In this document: piece after piece, positions 31,079 to 39,915 of the stretch
Layout: each line of letters opens with the position of its first letter
Position numbering within the stretch: the first letter of the stretch is position 1
From: Phaeocystidibacter marisrubri
GTDB taxonomy: Bacteria; Bacteroidota; Bacteroidia; Flavobacteriales; Schleiferiaceae
Length of the DNA: 64,000 nucleotides
Direction: 5' to 3'
NCBI RefSeq assembly: GCF_008933165.1
Contig: NZ_WBVQ01000001.1
Location: 1-64,000 of the forward strand
Translations under genes and position numbers: made by a program
The notes under the pieces: generated by a model
The model's database searches: none
The model's input: the letters and a program-made list of their open reading frames with translations, nothing else
Told to the model about the DNA's origin: nothing

Positions 31079-33874
31079 TTACTTCCCGTTGCTTTGAGCG
31101 GGCATTGTGATTTTCGCATTTCTTGAATTGAAAATTTTAGCCCTATCAGAGGAGTCTACATATCCATCTAAATCTACATCATTCGATAGATAGCCAGCTT
31201 GGTTTTTGTTGTTCCAAGAATTCATGTAGGCTTGCTCATCCACTTCGTAATCATTACCCTGCACTGTCTTTCCGCTGGAAACTGCAAATGCTCCTGTTTC
31301 CAATATTACAGCACTATTGGTTTCGTACCACGCGTCGCTTGATGCGGTGAAGTCTAAACTGTAGTGATTGCTGCCATCAATGGTAAGAGTATCTCCACTC
31401 ATAGACGGCAAGTGATTTCTGTGATATACGACTGCTACAAAACTTCCTGGGTGGTTAAGGTTGAACACGGGAAGTGAGCTTCCATCAATATCTACTATAC
31501 GACCATCTTTCAAAAGGAAGAGTGCTCTTCTAGCGACCACTGTACTGTCTAAAGCCTCACCCGGCGATGGTGCTTTCCGCAATTCAAGCATTACCCAATC
31601 TACAATATCTGTATTAGGATAGGATGAAATACTCTCTGTCCCGTCGTAATTATAGATCGATTGGAAGGGTTGAGACATAGGGAGTACTCCTGCTTGTACC
31701 AACTGGTTGTTCATTTCGTCTCCAGAATCGTTCATTGCTCCGGACAAGAAGAGCTTGGCATTCACTTCAAAGGAAGTTGAGAAACGAATGCGGGAAACCT
31801 GTAAGGTGTTATACGATGCTCCGCTAGGGAAATTGCCATTGTATGTAAAGACTGCGGCGTGATATTCCTTGTTTGGTGTAAGGCCTGAGATCGTTACAGA
31901 TGAGTCGCTGCCTGAGAAAACTGCGAATTGTTGGTTTCCCATTTCACTGCCAGAGCCAAAGATGGCTGAAGAAGTATACTCTTGAAAATCGACAGGTGAT
32001 ACAGATACGGCAGATTTAGCACTAAGGATGATGAGCACACCAGAGGCGCCGTTCATATCCCAATTCAGTTTGGCTGAAGTTGTATTGCTTACAGTAAGGC
32101 GAAGATTGCTAATTCCGGTTCCAGGAGGGTTAGTCGCTGGCTTGTAAATATATCTCTTGATGTGATCGGTACTAATCGTTGCACCGTGAACGGCACCAAT
32201 GATGTTGTTCAGCGTGAAACTGTACTCTTGTGACAAGTTCATCGCGCCGGAAAGTGTCAATACCACAAACTTTGCATCCGACTGAACCGTTGCTGATGTG
32301 ACGGTTAGTCCGCGGTTTACCGCATAGTTGGAAGTAGTGTTTCCACTAGCAAGCGTTACTGGTTCGTTGAACTCTAGTTTCACAGAGGTGGTGGTTACCG
32401 ACGTAATGTGACGAACATACGGACGTGTAATGTCGATGTTTCCGCTTGGATCTGTGAGTTCACCTTGAAGGTCCAAGTCGTGTCCATCTTCCACACTAAC
32501 GGTTGAAGATGAATCTACGGCGGTTGAATTCAATACAATCACATCACCGTTGGCAGTAAGTTCACCGTTGGTTTCAACATTCAGGTTGTAGAAGGTGATA
32601 TCTCCATTGATGGTTTGACCCGCATCTCCTGTAAAGTTCACAGTACTGCTATCTGGGTTGAAAGTACCATTGTTGGTAAACGTACCCCCATTGAGGTTGA
32701 TGGTAGACTCACCTGCATTAAAGGTAGATCCGTTCGAACCCAAGGTCAGGTTGCCATAAATGTTGATAGTAGCGCTGTCGGTATTCACCGTTCCAGTTTG
32801 ATCAAACTCGGCGTTGCCATCAATGGTAACCGTACCGGTTGCAACGTTCATGGTTCCCGAGTGGCTAAAGGTTGCATTTCCCGAGATACTTACGTTTCCA
32901 GCTTCAATGTCAAGTGTTCCTCCTTGTTGAAAGGTGACATCACCAGAAACGGCTAGGTTACCATCTCCAATCAAGAGGTGTCCGTCTTGTTTGAATTTAC
33001 CTGAACCGACAATGCTAACGGTACCTGATCCCACGACTTCTAAAGTGGCTGTTTGGAACAGATCAACGTCATTTCTGAATTCTATCGTTCCATTGTCAAC
33101 GCTGATATAAGCAGAGTTTTTTGCTGTAATAGCAGTGTATACAATGGTATAGGCGTCTTCACCGTAGTATGTTCCGTTGTTGCCTACATCAAAGATTCCG
33201 TATAGGTTGTGATTTCCTGTTCCGGCGTAAAGAATACCTCCGCTGCCAATCGCCAAGGTTCCTTGAACATTCAGGTTTGTAGAGGCAAGGTCTAAACTAC
33301 CTAACACATTGAGGTTGTTGTTGATAGTCCACGTTCCACCAATAGCTGATCCCGATTTATTCGAGCCAATGGTGAGATTGCCGTTCATGATTACATTGGC
33401 GTTGCCGGCATCAAAGGAACCGTTCACTTGAATGTCAAGGTCACTGGTAAAGGTTCCCCCAAGCAGTGTAATTTTAGCATCTGTGTATGCAAAACTGAAG
33501 CTTGCATTCTTGGTTCGATCAAGAAGGATGGATCCCGATGTCATTTTCAATTCACCGAAGTTGTAGAGAGAGACGTCTTCCTTTACGGTAAGCGAACCTC
33601 CATCTACAGAAAGCGTAGTCGGGTTGTTCCAGTCACCAATCACCAAGTTCTTCACCGTAACATTGGAGGTGATGCTTGGGCTATGTGTAGTATTGCCTGG
33701 AATGGTAGCCGTAGAATTTGAGCCGGGTACGCCTCCGTTCCAGTTTGCGCTGTTGTTCCAGTCACTAGAAGTACTTCCATTCCATGTTTGACCCATTGCA
33801 AATACACTTAGGAAAACTCCCAATGCAAGCAAGCTCGTACGGATCGAATCAATATGAAATTTTGAAGTGCTCAA
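31079..33874 (-). CDS. Large secreted beta-repeat protein with Fn3-like and dockerin-like parts
   Basis: A 931-residue surface or secreted protein. It has a signal peptide (residues 12-29, ending AMGQ), a region to about 470 built of short Gly/Asn/Thr-rich beta repeats (VTIDGNAEFDQTG; NVSISGNATFSHSG; ...) that would form a solenoid, an Ig-like segment at about 480-590 with the word IGAVHGATI, and a fibronectin type III-like domain near 600-700. The C-terminus (about 895-915) has DVDLDGYVDSSDRA, an EF-hand/dockerin-like calcium loop. I see no typical T9SS C-terminal domain after it. Likely an adhesin, but the function is not established. It stands alone between a terminator and the phosphatase gene. 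Confidence 0.8.
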   Translation of the reverse strand: MSTSKFHIDSIRTSLLALGVFLSVFAMGQTWNGSTSSDWNNSANWNGGVPGSNSTATIPGNTTHSPSITSNVTVKNLVIGDWNNPTTLSVDGGSLTVKEDVSLYNFGELKMTSGSILLDRTKNASFSFAYTDAKITLLGGTFTSDLDIQVNGSFDAGNANVIMNGNLTIGSNKSGSAIGGTWTINNNLNVLGSLDLASTNLNVQGTLAIGSGGILYAGTGNHNLYGIFDVGNNGTYYGEDAYTIVYTAITAKNSAYISVDNGTIEFRNDVDLFQTATLEVVGSGTVSIVGSGKFKQDGHLLIGDGNLAVSGDVTFQQGGTLDIEAGNVSISGNATFSHSGTMNVATGTVTIDGNAEFDQTGTVNTDSATINIYGNLTLGSNGSTFNAGESTINLNGGTFTNNGTFNPDSSTVNFTGDAGQTINGDITFYNLNVETNGELTANGDVIVLNSTAVDSSSTVSVEDGHDLDLQGELTDPSGNIDITRPYVRHITSVTTTSVKLEFNEPVTLASGNTTSNYAVNRGLTVTSATVQSDAKFVVLTLSGAMNLSQEYSFTLNNIIGAVHGATISTDHIKRYIYKPATNPPGTGISNLRLTVSNTTSAKLNWDMNGASGVLIILSAKSAVSVSPVDFQEYTSSAIFGSGSEMGNQQFAVFSGSDSSVTISGLTPNKEYHAAVFTYNGNFPSGASYNTLQVSRIRFSTSFEVNAKLFLSGAMNDSGDEMNNQLVQAGVLPMSQPFQSIYNYDGTESISSYPNTDIVDWVMLELRKAPSPGEALDSTVVARRALFLLKDGRIVDIDGSSLPVFNLNHPGSFVAVVYHRNHLPSMSGDTLTIDGSNHYSLDFTASSDAWYETNSAVILETGAFAVSSGKTVQGNDYEVDEQAYMNSWNNKNQAGYLSNDVDLDGYVDSSDRAKIFNSRNAKITMPAQSNGK

Positions 33875-34013
33875 TGTTCGTGTTTAGTGTTTTGAATCCC
33901 AGTAGGAATCCGACTACAAAACTAATCACGAATCATCGCAATGATGCCTATAAGTAAGGGTTTTCGATTATAGACAGCTGTCCTTCGATGAATGGTTGTT
34001 TATACACGATGAA

Positions 34014-35624
34014 CTACAAAGCTTCATGGAGTACAGAACCAAAAGCACTGTGTGGAAGTGGTATTTTTAGGAGGAATGATAAGGTAGGAACGAGGTCTAC
34101 TACTGCTGTTTTGCGGTAAATGTTTGCAGCGGGTTTATCGGTTCCATAAATGATCATTGGCACATGGGTGTCGTAGGTGTATCCAGAGCCATGAGAAGAT
34201 CCAGTTCGGCCATAAATGAGGTGGTTATCGCGCATTTCCAAGAACAAATCTCCAGATCGTCTATCGAGAGTTGAGCTACGTTGTGTAGCTGCTCTATTGC
34301 TAGAGGAGAGGATTTGGTTGCGGGTATAACTGTGAGATAACCAGTCAAATTTTCTGAAGGCATCTTGGAGGATGAGTGCACATTCCTCTGCTGTCATGTT
34401 GTGTTCCTCCAGCTTTGTTCGATTAAAGTGGATCTGATCGCGTTGTAATTTTTCGATGGGATTGAACCCAAGGACATCAATGGCCAAGTCGGTCATCTCA
34501 CTTTCAATATCAGCCCCGCTGTGACTTTTTACGGGAAGTCCGATTTCTTCCGCTACATGTGCTGGGTTTTCTGCAACAGCATGATCGGCAGAGAGGAAGA
34601 GGATGTAGTTCCCCTTGCCAAATTTCGTATCGAGCGCTTCGAGAAGTCGGCCGATTTCGTGATCCAGACGGAGATAGGCATCCATGACTTCTCGACTTCG
34701 GGGACCGAAGGCATGTCCAATATAGTCGGTAGAGGAATAACTGAAAGCCAGGAAATCGACAGCTTCATCTTCCAAAAGAGTGTCGGGTATGGCATTGAGC
34801 ATTGCTAGAGCAAAATCAGTAACGAGTTGATTGCCCCATGGTGTGACGCGAATAACACCCGGACCCGCAACTTTAATCAGGTCGGATGTTGCATAGGGAA
34901 AACCCGATTGGCCATTTCTAGCGATCTGGGCTTCATAGCTATTGTCGTTCGCCAAGCAGCTCGCGTAGGCTTCTTCATCTACGTAGTAATCCCAGTCTTC
35001 AACATAGGCTGCTAAATCACTGTGATTAGTGTTGAAGTTCGCCACCCATTCTGGCAATTCGTTGTGATAGTAGGTGCTGGTAATAAAACCATCATCAGGA
35101 CTGAACCAGTAGGCATCATCGGCGGCATGGCCACCGGGGAGTATCGCTCCGCGATCTTTGATGCTAGCAGAGCCAATGTAGCTTTTATTTGCAGTGGAGA
35201 GAGCAATTTCGTCGGGAAGGGAAGTGGTGAGTAAGTTCCGAGGAGACATTTTTCCATTGTCCGAATCGCTACCCACACTTTCTACCGTAGAATCTTCCAC
35301 GCAGTACACCATTCTCTTTTGAAAGGGGTCGTACCAATCATTGGCAATAATTCCATGATCGGTGGGTTGAGCACCGGTGAAAATGGTGGCATGACCCGGT
35401 GCTGTATAAGTAGGTACGTGTGAGTAGTGGTTGTTTCTATACACCAAACTCTCGTCGAGGAGTCTTCTAAACCCCTCTTTGAAGTAAGGTTCAAATCGCT
35501 CTAAATATTCTGCTTTCATTTGATCCACAGTAATGCCAATCACCGCTTTGGGTTGTTGGGCAAATGTGGGAATGGAAGCTAAAAGACTTAGAATTCCGAC
35601 AATTTTTCGTGTAGGTTTTCCCAT
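34014..35624 (-). CDS. PafA-type alkaline phosphatase (type I phosphodiesterase superfamily)
   Basis: A 536-residue periplasmic phosphatase with an N-terminal signal peptide (to about FAQQ). The metal and catalytic motifs of the superfamily are visible: GITVDQMK near 30, the nucleophile Thr in YTAPGHATIFTGA (near 80), NDWYD near 101 (the Asn that contacts phosphate in PafA), FSYSSTDYIGHAFGPRS near 300, SADHA near 348 and GSSHGSGY near the C-terminus. PafA enzymes release phosphate from organic esters and dominate phosphomonoesterase activity in Flavobacteria. The start overlaps the end of the ABC-F gene by 37 bases. Confidence 0.88.
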   Translation of the reverse strand: MGKPTRKIVGILSLLASIPTFAQQPKAVIGITVDQMKAEYLERFEPYFKEGFRRLLDESLVYRNNHYSHVPTYTAPGHATIFTGAQPTDHGIIANDWYDPFQKRMVYCVEDSTVESVGSDSDNGKMSPRNLLTTSLPDEIALSTANKSYIGSASIKDRGAILPGGHAADDAYWFSPDDGFITSTYYHNELPEWVANFNTNHSDLAAYVEDWDYYVDEEAYASCLANDNSYEAQIARNGQSGFPYATSDLIKVAGPGVIRVTPWGNQLVTDFALAMLNAIPDTLLEDEAVDFLAFSYSSTDYIGHAFGPRSREVMDAYLRLDHEIGRLLEALDTKFGKGNYILFLSADHAVAENPAHVAEEIGLPVKSHSGADIESEMTDLAIDVLGFNPIEKLQRDQIHFNRTKLEEHNMTAEECALILQDAFRKFDWLSHSYTRNQILSSSNRAATQRSSTLDRRSGDLFLEMRDNHLIYGRTGSSHGSGYTYDTHVPMIIYGTDKPAANIYRKTAVVDLVPTLSFLLKIPLPHSAFGSVLHEAL

Positions 35625-37516
35625 GATTCCAGCGTGGTTTGAAGTTGCTTCTTGGTACGTTCGTATTCCTCAAAGAAACCATCTTGGGCACTGAGTTTTG
35701 CATACTCTTCCGAGTCGAGCAAGCGCTCATCCCATTCGGCTATTTGAGTTTCTAGTTTTTCAATGTCTTCTTCAACCTTCTGGAGGTCTCTTTCAACCTT
35801 CTTCTTTGCTTTTTCAGCGTCGCGTTCGGCTCTGCTATCCTTGCGCGTATCTCTTTTTTCTTTTCTCTCTTTTTGCTCTACGGATCTCTTCTCAATGAGG
35901 CGCATGTCTTCAATTTTGCGCTGCTCGAGGAAGAACTCGATACCACCGAGGTAAGGAGTGATTTTTCCTTCACGGAATTCGTAGGTTTTGTTCACCAAGC
36001 CTTTGAGGAAGTCACGGTCGTGCGATACCAAGATCAAGGTGCCGTCATACTGCTGAAGCGCTCTTTGTAGAACGTCTTTTGCACGCATGTCGAGGTGGTT
36101 GGTCGGCTCATCCAGAATGAGGACGTTCGCCGGTTCAAGCATCATTTTACAAAGTGCTAATCTACCGCGTTCACCACCGGAAAGGACTTTTACTTTCTTG
36201 TCTACATCTTCTCCTGTAAACATAAAACTGCCCAATAGACTTCTGGCACGCTTGCGAGTTTCATCGTCAGCGGCATCTTCAATGGTTTGGAGAACCGTTT
36301 TATTGCCGTCCATAGCATCGGCTTGGTTCTGAGCGTAGTAGCCTACTTTTACTTGGTGGCCTGTCTCTACTTTTCCACCGTGTTCCACTTCTTCCAGAAG
36401 TACTTTCACCAACGTGGTTTTACCCTGACCATTTTGTCCAACAAAAGCGATTTTATCTCCTCGTTCAATTTCGATATCAACCTTGGTCAATACCTGCTTT
36501 TCACCGTACGATTTTTCGATATCAGTACCTCGCAGAACAACCTTTCCAGAATGAGGTGCGGGAGGGAAGCGGAAGTGCATCTCTCTGTCGTCTTCCTCAT
36601 CCACTTCGAGAATATCCATTTTGTCCAATCGCTTAATTAAGCTTTGGGCAAAGGAGGCTTTACTGGCTTTTGCACGGAATCGGTCGATAAGTTCTTGCGT
36701 TTGCTTGATCTCCTTTTCTTGATTCTTCTTTGCCGCCATCTGCTTTTCGCGAATATCGGCGCGAAGCTCAACGAATTTGTGGTATGGAACTGGAAAATCG
36801 TAACTGCGACCTAATGATATTTCAATGGTTCGGTTGGTCGCATTGTTCAAGAAGGCACGGTCGTGCGAAACGATAATAGCCGCTTGTTGATTCTCTTTCA
36901 AGAATTCTTCCAACCACATGATGGATTCAATGTCCAAGTGGTTCGTCGGCTCATCCAGAAGGAGTAAGTCGTTTTTTTGAAGGAGGATTTTCGCGAGTTC
37001 AACACGCATTTGCCATCCACCAGAGAATGTCTCAATGTTTCTACTGAATTCAGCCTGAGTAAAACCCAAACCGATAAGTACGCGCTCCATGTCGGCTTGA
37101 TAGGTATAGCCACCTAACAGCTGATATCGCTCTTGGAATTCGGTTAAGTCGTGGACCAAGTCCATATACGCCTGACTCTCGTAGTCTTCACGAGTAGCCA
37201 GTTCCGAATTGAGCTGCTCCAACTTCTTCTCAAGGTGTTGGATTTCTTCAAAACTCGTTGCAGTTTCCTCCCAAATGGTGATTCCTTTTTTGTGTTGGAT
37301 ATCTTGGGTTAAGAAACCGATTTTGTAACCGTTCGGGCGAGCTACCTCGCCGCTATCATGACTGATCTTTCCTGCGATGATTTTGAGCAAGGTCGATTTA
37401 CCCGCTCCATTTCGTCCAATCAGACCGATTCGATCTCCTGGATTGACGAGGAAAGAAATATCTTGGAAGAGTGTTTCTCCTCCAAAGTGCAGTGCAATTT
37501 TATTTAGACTCAACAT
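35588..37516 (-). CDS. ABC-F family ATPase
   Basis: A 642-residue soluble protein from the ATG at 37516 (MLSLNKIALHF); 51 codons upstream in frame are excluded because a -7 element lies in them. It has two ABC domains without membrane segments: Walker A GRNGAGKST and GQNGQGKTT, signatures FSGGWQ and LSGGERGR, Walker B LLLLDEPTNHLD and VLILDEPTNHLD. A Lys/Glu-rich coiled coil closes the protein (about 540-640). ABC-F proteins act on the ribosome as translation factors or in antibiotic protection. This one resembles the housekeeping Uup/YheS-like group, but the exact subtype is not certain. Confidence 0.93.
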   Translation of the reverse strand: MLSLNKIALHFGGETLFQDISFLVNPGDRIGLIGRNGAGKSTLLKIIAGKISHDSGEVARPNGYKIGFLTQDIQHKKGITIWEETATSFEEIQHLEKKLEQLNSELATREDYESQAYMDLVHDLTEFQERYQLLGGYTYQADMERVLIGLGFTQAEFSRNIETFSGGWQMRVELAKILLQKNDLLLLDEPTNHLDIESIMWLEEFLKENQQAAIIVSHDRAFLNNATNRTIEISLGRSYDFPVPYHKFVELRADIREKQMAAKKNQEKEIKQTQELIDRFRAKASKASFAQSLIKRLDKMDILEVDEEDDREMHFRFPPAPHSGKVVLRGTDIEKSYGEKQVLTKVDIEIERGDKIAFVGQNGQGKTTLVKVLLEEVEHGGKVETGHQVKVGYYAQNQADAMDGNKTVLQTIEDAADDETRKRARSLLGSFMFTGEDVDKKVKVLSGGERGRLALCKMMLEPANVLILDEPTNHLDMRAKDVLQRALQQYDGTLILVSHDRDFLKGLVNKTYEFREGKITPYLGGIEFFLEQRKIEDMRLIEKRSVEQKERKEKRDTRKDSRAERDAEKAKKKVERDLQKVEEDIEKLETQIAEWDERLLDSEEYAKLSAQDGFFEEYERTKKQLQTTLESWENLHEKLSEF

Positions 37517-37522
37517 GTGTGA

Positions 37523-37530
37523 CAAAAGTA
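37523..37530 (-). promoter_or_regulatory. -7 element (TACTTTTG) of the ABC-F gene
   Basis: TACTTTTG on the minus strand fits TAnnTTTG and lies six bases before the ABC-F ATG at 37516. It supports the short start and implies a nearly leaderless mRNA. Confidence 0.45.
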
Positions 37531-37553
37531 AGACAGGCGATTGTCCTATATAG

Positions 37554-37561
37554 TACCTTTG
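37554..37561 (+). promoter_or_regulatory. -7 element (TACCTTTG) of the DUF983 gene
   Basis: TACCTTTG on the plus strand fits the Bacteroidota -7 consensus and lies 17 bases before the DUF983 ATG at 37579. Its centre is only 31 bases from the opposite -7 element at 37523-37530, so the two promoters must overlap. Confidence 0.5.
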
Positions 37562-37578
37562 CCGGAAATTCCACACAA

Positions 37579-37962
37579 ATGTTTGGCAAAGGCAGTAAGA
37601 TTTACGGAATAGCGAAGGGGAAATGTCCACGTTGTCATGAAGGAGAAATGTTTCAGAATCGCAACCCATACGATTTGAAGCACATGACTGAGATTAATTC
37701 TGAGTGTAGCGTTTGTGGTCAGACGTTCGAACCTGAGCCTAATTTCTATTATGGAGCCATGTACGTAAGTTACGCTTACACAGTGGCCATCTTTGTAGCA
37801 TCTTATGTGATTTCGAGCTTAATTCTTGATTTGAGCATCGGTTATGTTATTGGCATCACGGTGGGATCTCTGATTCTATTATCTCCATTTGTTTTCCGCT
37901 TGAGTCGTATTACTTGGCTTCACATTAATGTGAAGTACAAGAAGGATGCAATCAAGCAGTAA
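37579..37962 (+). CDS. DUF983 membrane protein
   Basis: A 127-residue protein of the DUF983 family. The N-terminus has two CxxC pairs (CPRCHEG, 16-22; CSVCGQ, 43-48) that probably bind zinc, followed by an FYYGAMYVSYAYT motif and two membrane helices (about 62-82 and 87-107). The molecular role of this family is not established. I start it at the ATG at 37579. The frame reaches back to 37471, but that part overlaps the divergent ABC-F gene and its promoter. It ends overlapping the convergent oxidoreductase by 11 bases. Confidence 0.85.
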   Translation: MFGKGSKIYGIAKGKCPRCHEGEMFQNRNPYDLKHMTEINSECSVCGQTFEPEPNFYYGAMYVSYAYTVAIFVASYVISSLILDLSIGYVIGITVGSLILLSPFVFRLSRITWLHINVKYKKDAIKQ

Positions 37963-38986
37963 ATCGATTGACGTTTACTTCTGGGTAGAGTTCAGCTTTT
38001 CCCTCTAGATAGTCGGCAAAGTTTTGGGCTAACCATGGCGCCATGAGGATTCCACGTGAACCTAGGCCATTGAACAGGTGTACACCGTCGTGAATATGGC
38101 TGGACCCGATAAGCGGTTTTCTGTCTTTTACATTGGGACGAATACCTGCTTGATGAACGATTATTTCACATTCTGCATTCACGAGCTTATTCCATCCTTC
38201 AAGAAGGGTTTCTTTGCCTTCAAGTGTCGGCGTGGGAGTTAGATCCTTCCACGAGTAGGTTGCCCCAACTTTATAGGTGTGACCTCCCAGCGGCATGATA
38301 AAGACATTGCCATGTAAGATATGGTCGAGTGTAAGGGTGGGGGCATTTACAATCAGCACTTCGCCTTTAGTTGGAGAGAAGGGGAGTTGGCCAAAGTGTG
38401 GATGCTCTTCAGCAAAGCCATTGCACCAAATTACATTTTTGTAGAGTTGATTCTTGTATTCCCAGTGGTTTCCGCGTTGTACAAGGTCTTCTGGATCAAT
38501 TCGGACGTCAATTTTTGATTGGATAGAGTAGAGGTAATTAGACCATGCGCTAATCATGGTCGTGACATCCACTTTACCACTTTTCGCTACTTCACCTACT
38601 TTATGGGCTTTTATCGCGTCGTTAGATGGAGATAGGATGACTCCGATGAAATCTTCAAAGTGCGGATTGTCGGAAAGGGACATCCAGTCGTTTTCTGTTC
38701 CAGGATCGGGAAGTGATTCCCATACAGGTGTAGTATGCAGAAAATTTTCACCAGATAGTTTCTCTATGGTTCGGTATGACTTCTCAACTACGTTGATCAT
38801 TTCATGTGCTTTCCAAACCACTCTACGTCGTTTCAGAACAAGGGGGTTATAGAGGCCAGAAGCGATTTTAGAGGCCGTTAAAGGTTCGATATGGTCCGCT
38901 ACATCGATAGACCAATTTCTTTGAAGTAATTCAAATGAAACGAGCGTACCAGCTATTCCCTGGCCAATGATAAGTGCGTCTTTCAT
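37952..38986 (-). CDS. FAD-dependent oxidoreductase (DAO family)
   Basis: A 344-residue flavoenzyme of the D-amino-acid oxidase superfamily. It has the N-terminal dinucleotide-binding GQGIAGTLVSFELLQRNW (8-25), ASGLYNPL near 43, a substrate-domain region, and a C-terminal RPNVKDRKPLIG with FNGLGSRGILMAPWLA, the usual FAD-closing motif. The substrate cannot be told from the sequence. It follows the T9SS operon terminator on the same strand and is convergent with the DUF983 gene. Confidence 0.82.
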   Translation of the reverse strand: MKDALIIGQGIAGTLVSFELLQRNWSIDVADHIEPLTASKIASGLYNPLVLKRRRVVWKAHEMINVVEKSYRTIEKLSGENFLHTTPVWESLPDPGTENDWMSLSDNPHFEDFIGVILSPSNDAIKAHKVGEVAKSGKVDVTTMISAWSNYLYSIQSKIDVRIDPEDLVQRGNHWEYKNQLYKNVIWCNGFAEEHPHFGQLPFSPTKGEVLIVNAPTLTLDHILHGNVFIMPLGGHTYKVGATYSWKDLTPTPTLEGKETLLEGWNKLVNAECEIIVHQAGIRPNVKDRKPLIGSSHIHDGVHLFNGLGSRGILMAPWLAQNFADYLEGKAELYPEVNVNRFTA

Positions 38987-38993
38987 AGTACAA

Positions 38994-39019
38994 AAAAAGG
39001 TCGCCCTTAGGCGACCTTT
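38994..39019 (-). terminator. Terminator after gldN
   Basis: AAAGGTCGCC (38996-39005) pairs with GGCGACCTTT (39010-39019), and seven T follow on the minus strand. It lies 19 bases beyond the gldN stop and would end the gldKLMN transcript. Confidence 0.85.
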
Positions 39020-39037
39020 AAATTATAGAACTTCGTT

Positions 39038-39895
39038 TTAGAATTCCCACAAGTCGTGTTCGTATTCGCGAAGGTTTTCGTGAATGCGTTGTGACTCTAG
39101 AAGTTGGTCCATTGCTGTGTTACGTTTGTAATCGGCAATCTCACGATCGTATGTATTGTCTTCCTTGTAGATGATAGAACTAAACATTCTCTTGTGGAAG
39201 ATTTGATCGAAAGTGAGGCGCTGCTGATTGTTTGTCGGATTGTAAGCAATATGCGTAGCCATCGCTTGACGTGCATCTGGGAACCAAATCCAGAACAAGT
39301 TGTAAGTCGTAGACTTGTTACGAAGATCTTTCACTACCGGAGAAATTCCGATAATGCGGTTTTTCATTTCACCGCGCTGCTTGTCGAAATACCAGTCAGA
39401 TTTAATCTCCCATGCAACAACATCTGGAGCTTTAATCTTCAGTTCGTCGATGAAGAGGATCTTGCTTGGATCATCTGGATCGCGAATGGTATCGTTGGTA
39501 GCAACGAGTTGAGTAACTTCTTCAGTTGTCAAAGGACGAGTGAATCGGTCATCGCGGAACACTTCCTGAATAGATCCTTCTACAGTAATGGCATCTACGA
39601 GAACATCGAAGAGACTCTTACGGTCTGGAAGAGGCTGTACTGGGTAGTATAGCGGATGATTGATCTTTTCACGTACATCGATTCGTTCCCAGTGGCGTGT
39701 AGACCACATGATATCATCCTGACGTAGGAAAGGATAAGGGATTGGAGCCGTATTCATGAAATGCAAGTCCTTGCGAGGGACAATACCGTCATCCTCTGGT
39801 TCCAAAACTTGTGCACAAGCTTGCGAACTGAAGAACAAGCCACCTGCGATGGTAAGTCCGGCAATCCATGTATGTGATAAAATAGATCGATTCAT
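39038..39895 (-). CDS. gldN: T9SS core protein GldN
   Basis: A 285-residue periplasmic protein. In the type IX secretion system GldN (PorN) binds GldK and forms the periplasmic ring under the outer membrane. It has a signal peptide (residues 1-29, ending ACAQ), the family motifs DIMWSTRHWERIDVREKINHPLYYP (61-85) and GEMKNRIIGISPV (near 174), and ends YEHDLWEF. It is the last gene of gldK-L-M-N, 20 bases after gldM, and is followed by a terminator. Confidence 0.95.
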   Translation of the reverse strand: MNRSILSHTWIAGLTIAGGLFFSSQACAQVLEPEDDGIVPRKDLHFMNTAPIPYPFLRQDDIMWSTRHWERIDVREKINHPLYYPVQPLPDRKSLFDVLVDAITVEGSIQEVFRDDRFTRPLTTEEVTQLVATNDTIRDPDDPSKILFIDELKIKAPDVVAWEIKSDWYFDKQRGEMKNRIIGISPVVKDLRNKSTTYNLFWIWFPDARQAMATHIAYNPTNNQQRLTFDQIFHKRMFSSIIYKEDNTYDREIADYKRNTAMDQLLESQRIHENLREYEHDLWEF

Positions 39896-39915
39896 AATCG
39901 TCGCTTTTAAACTTC

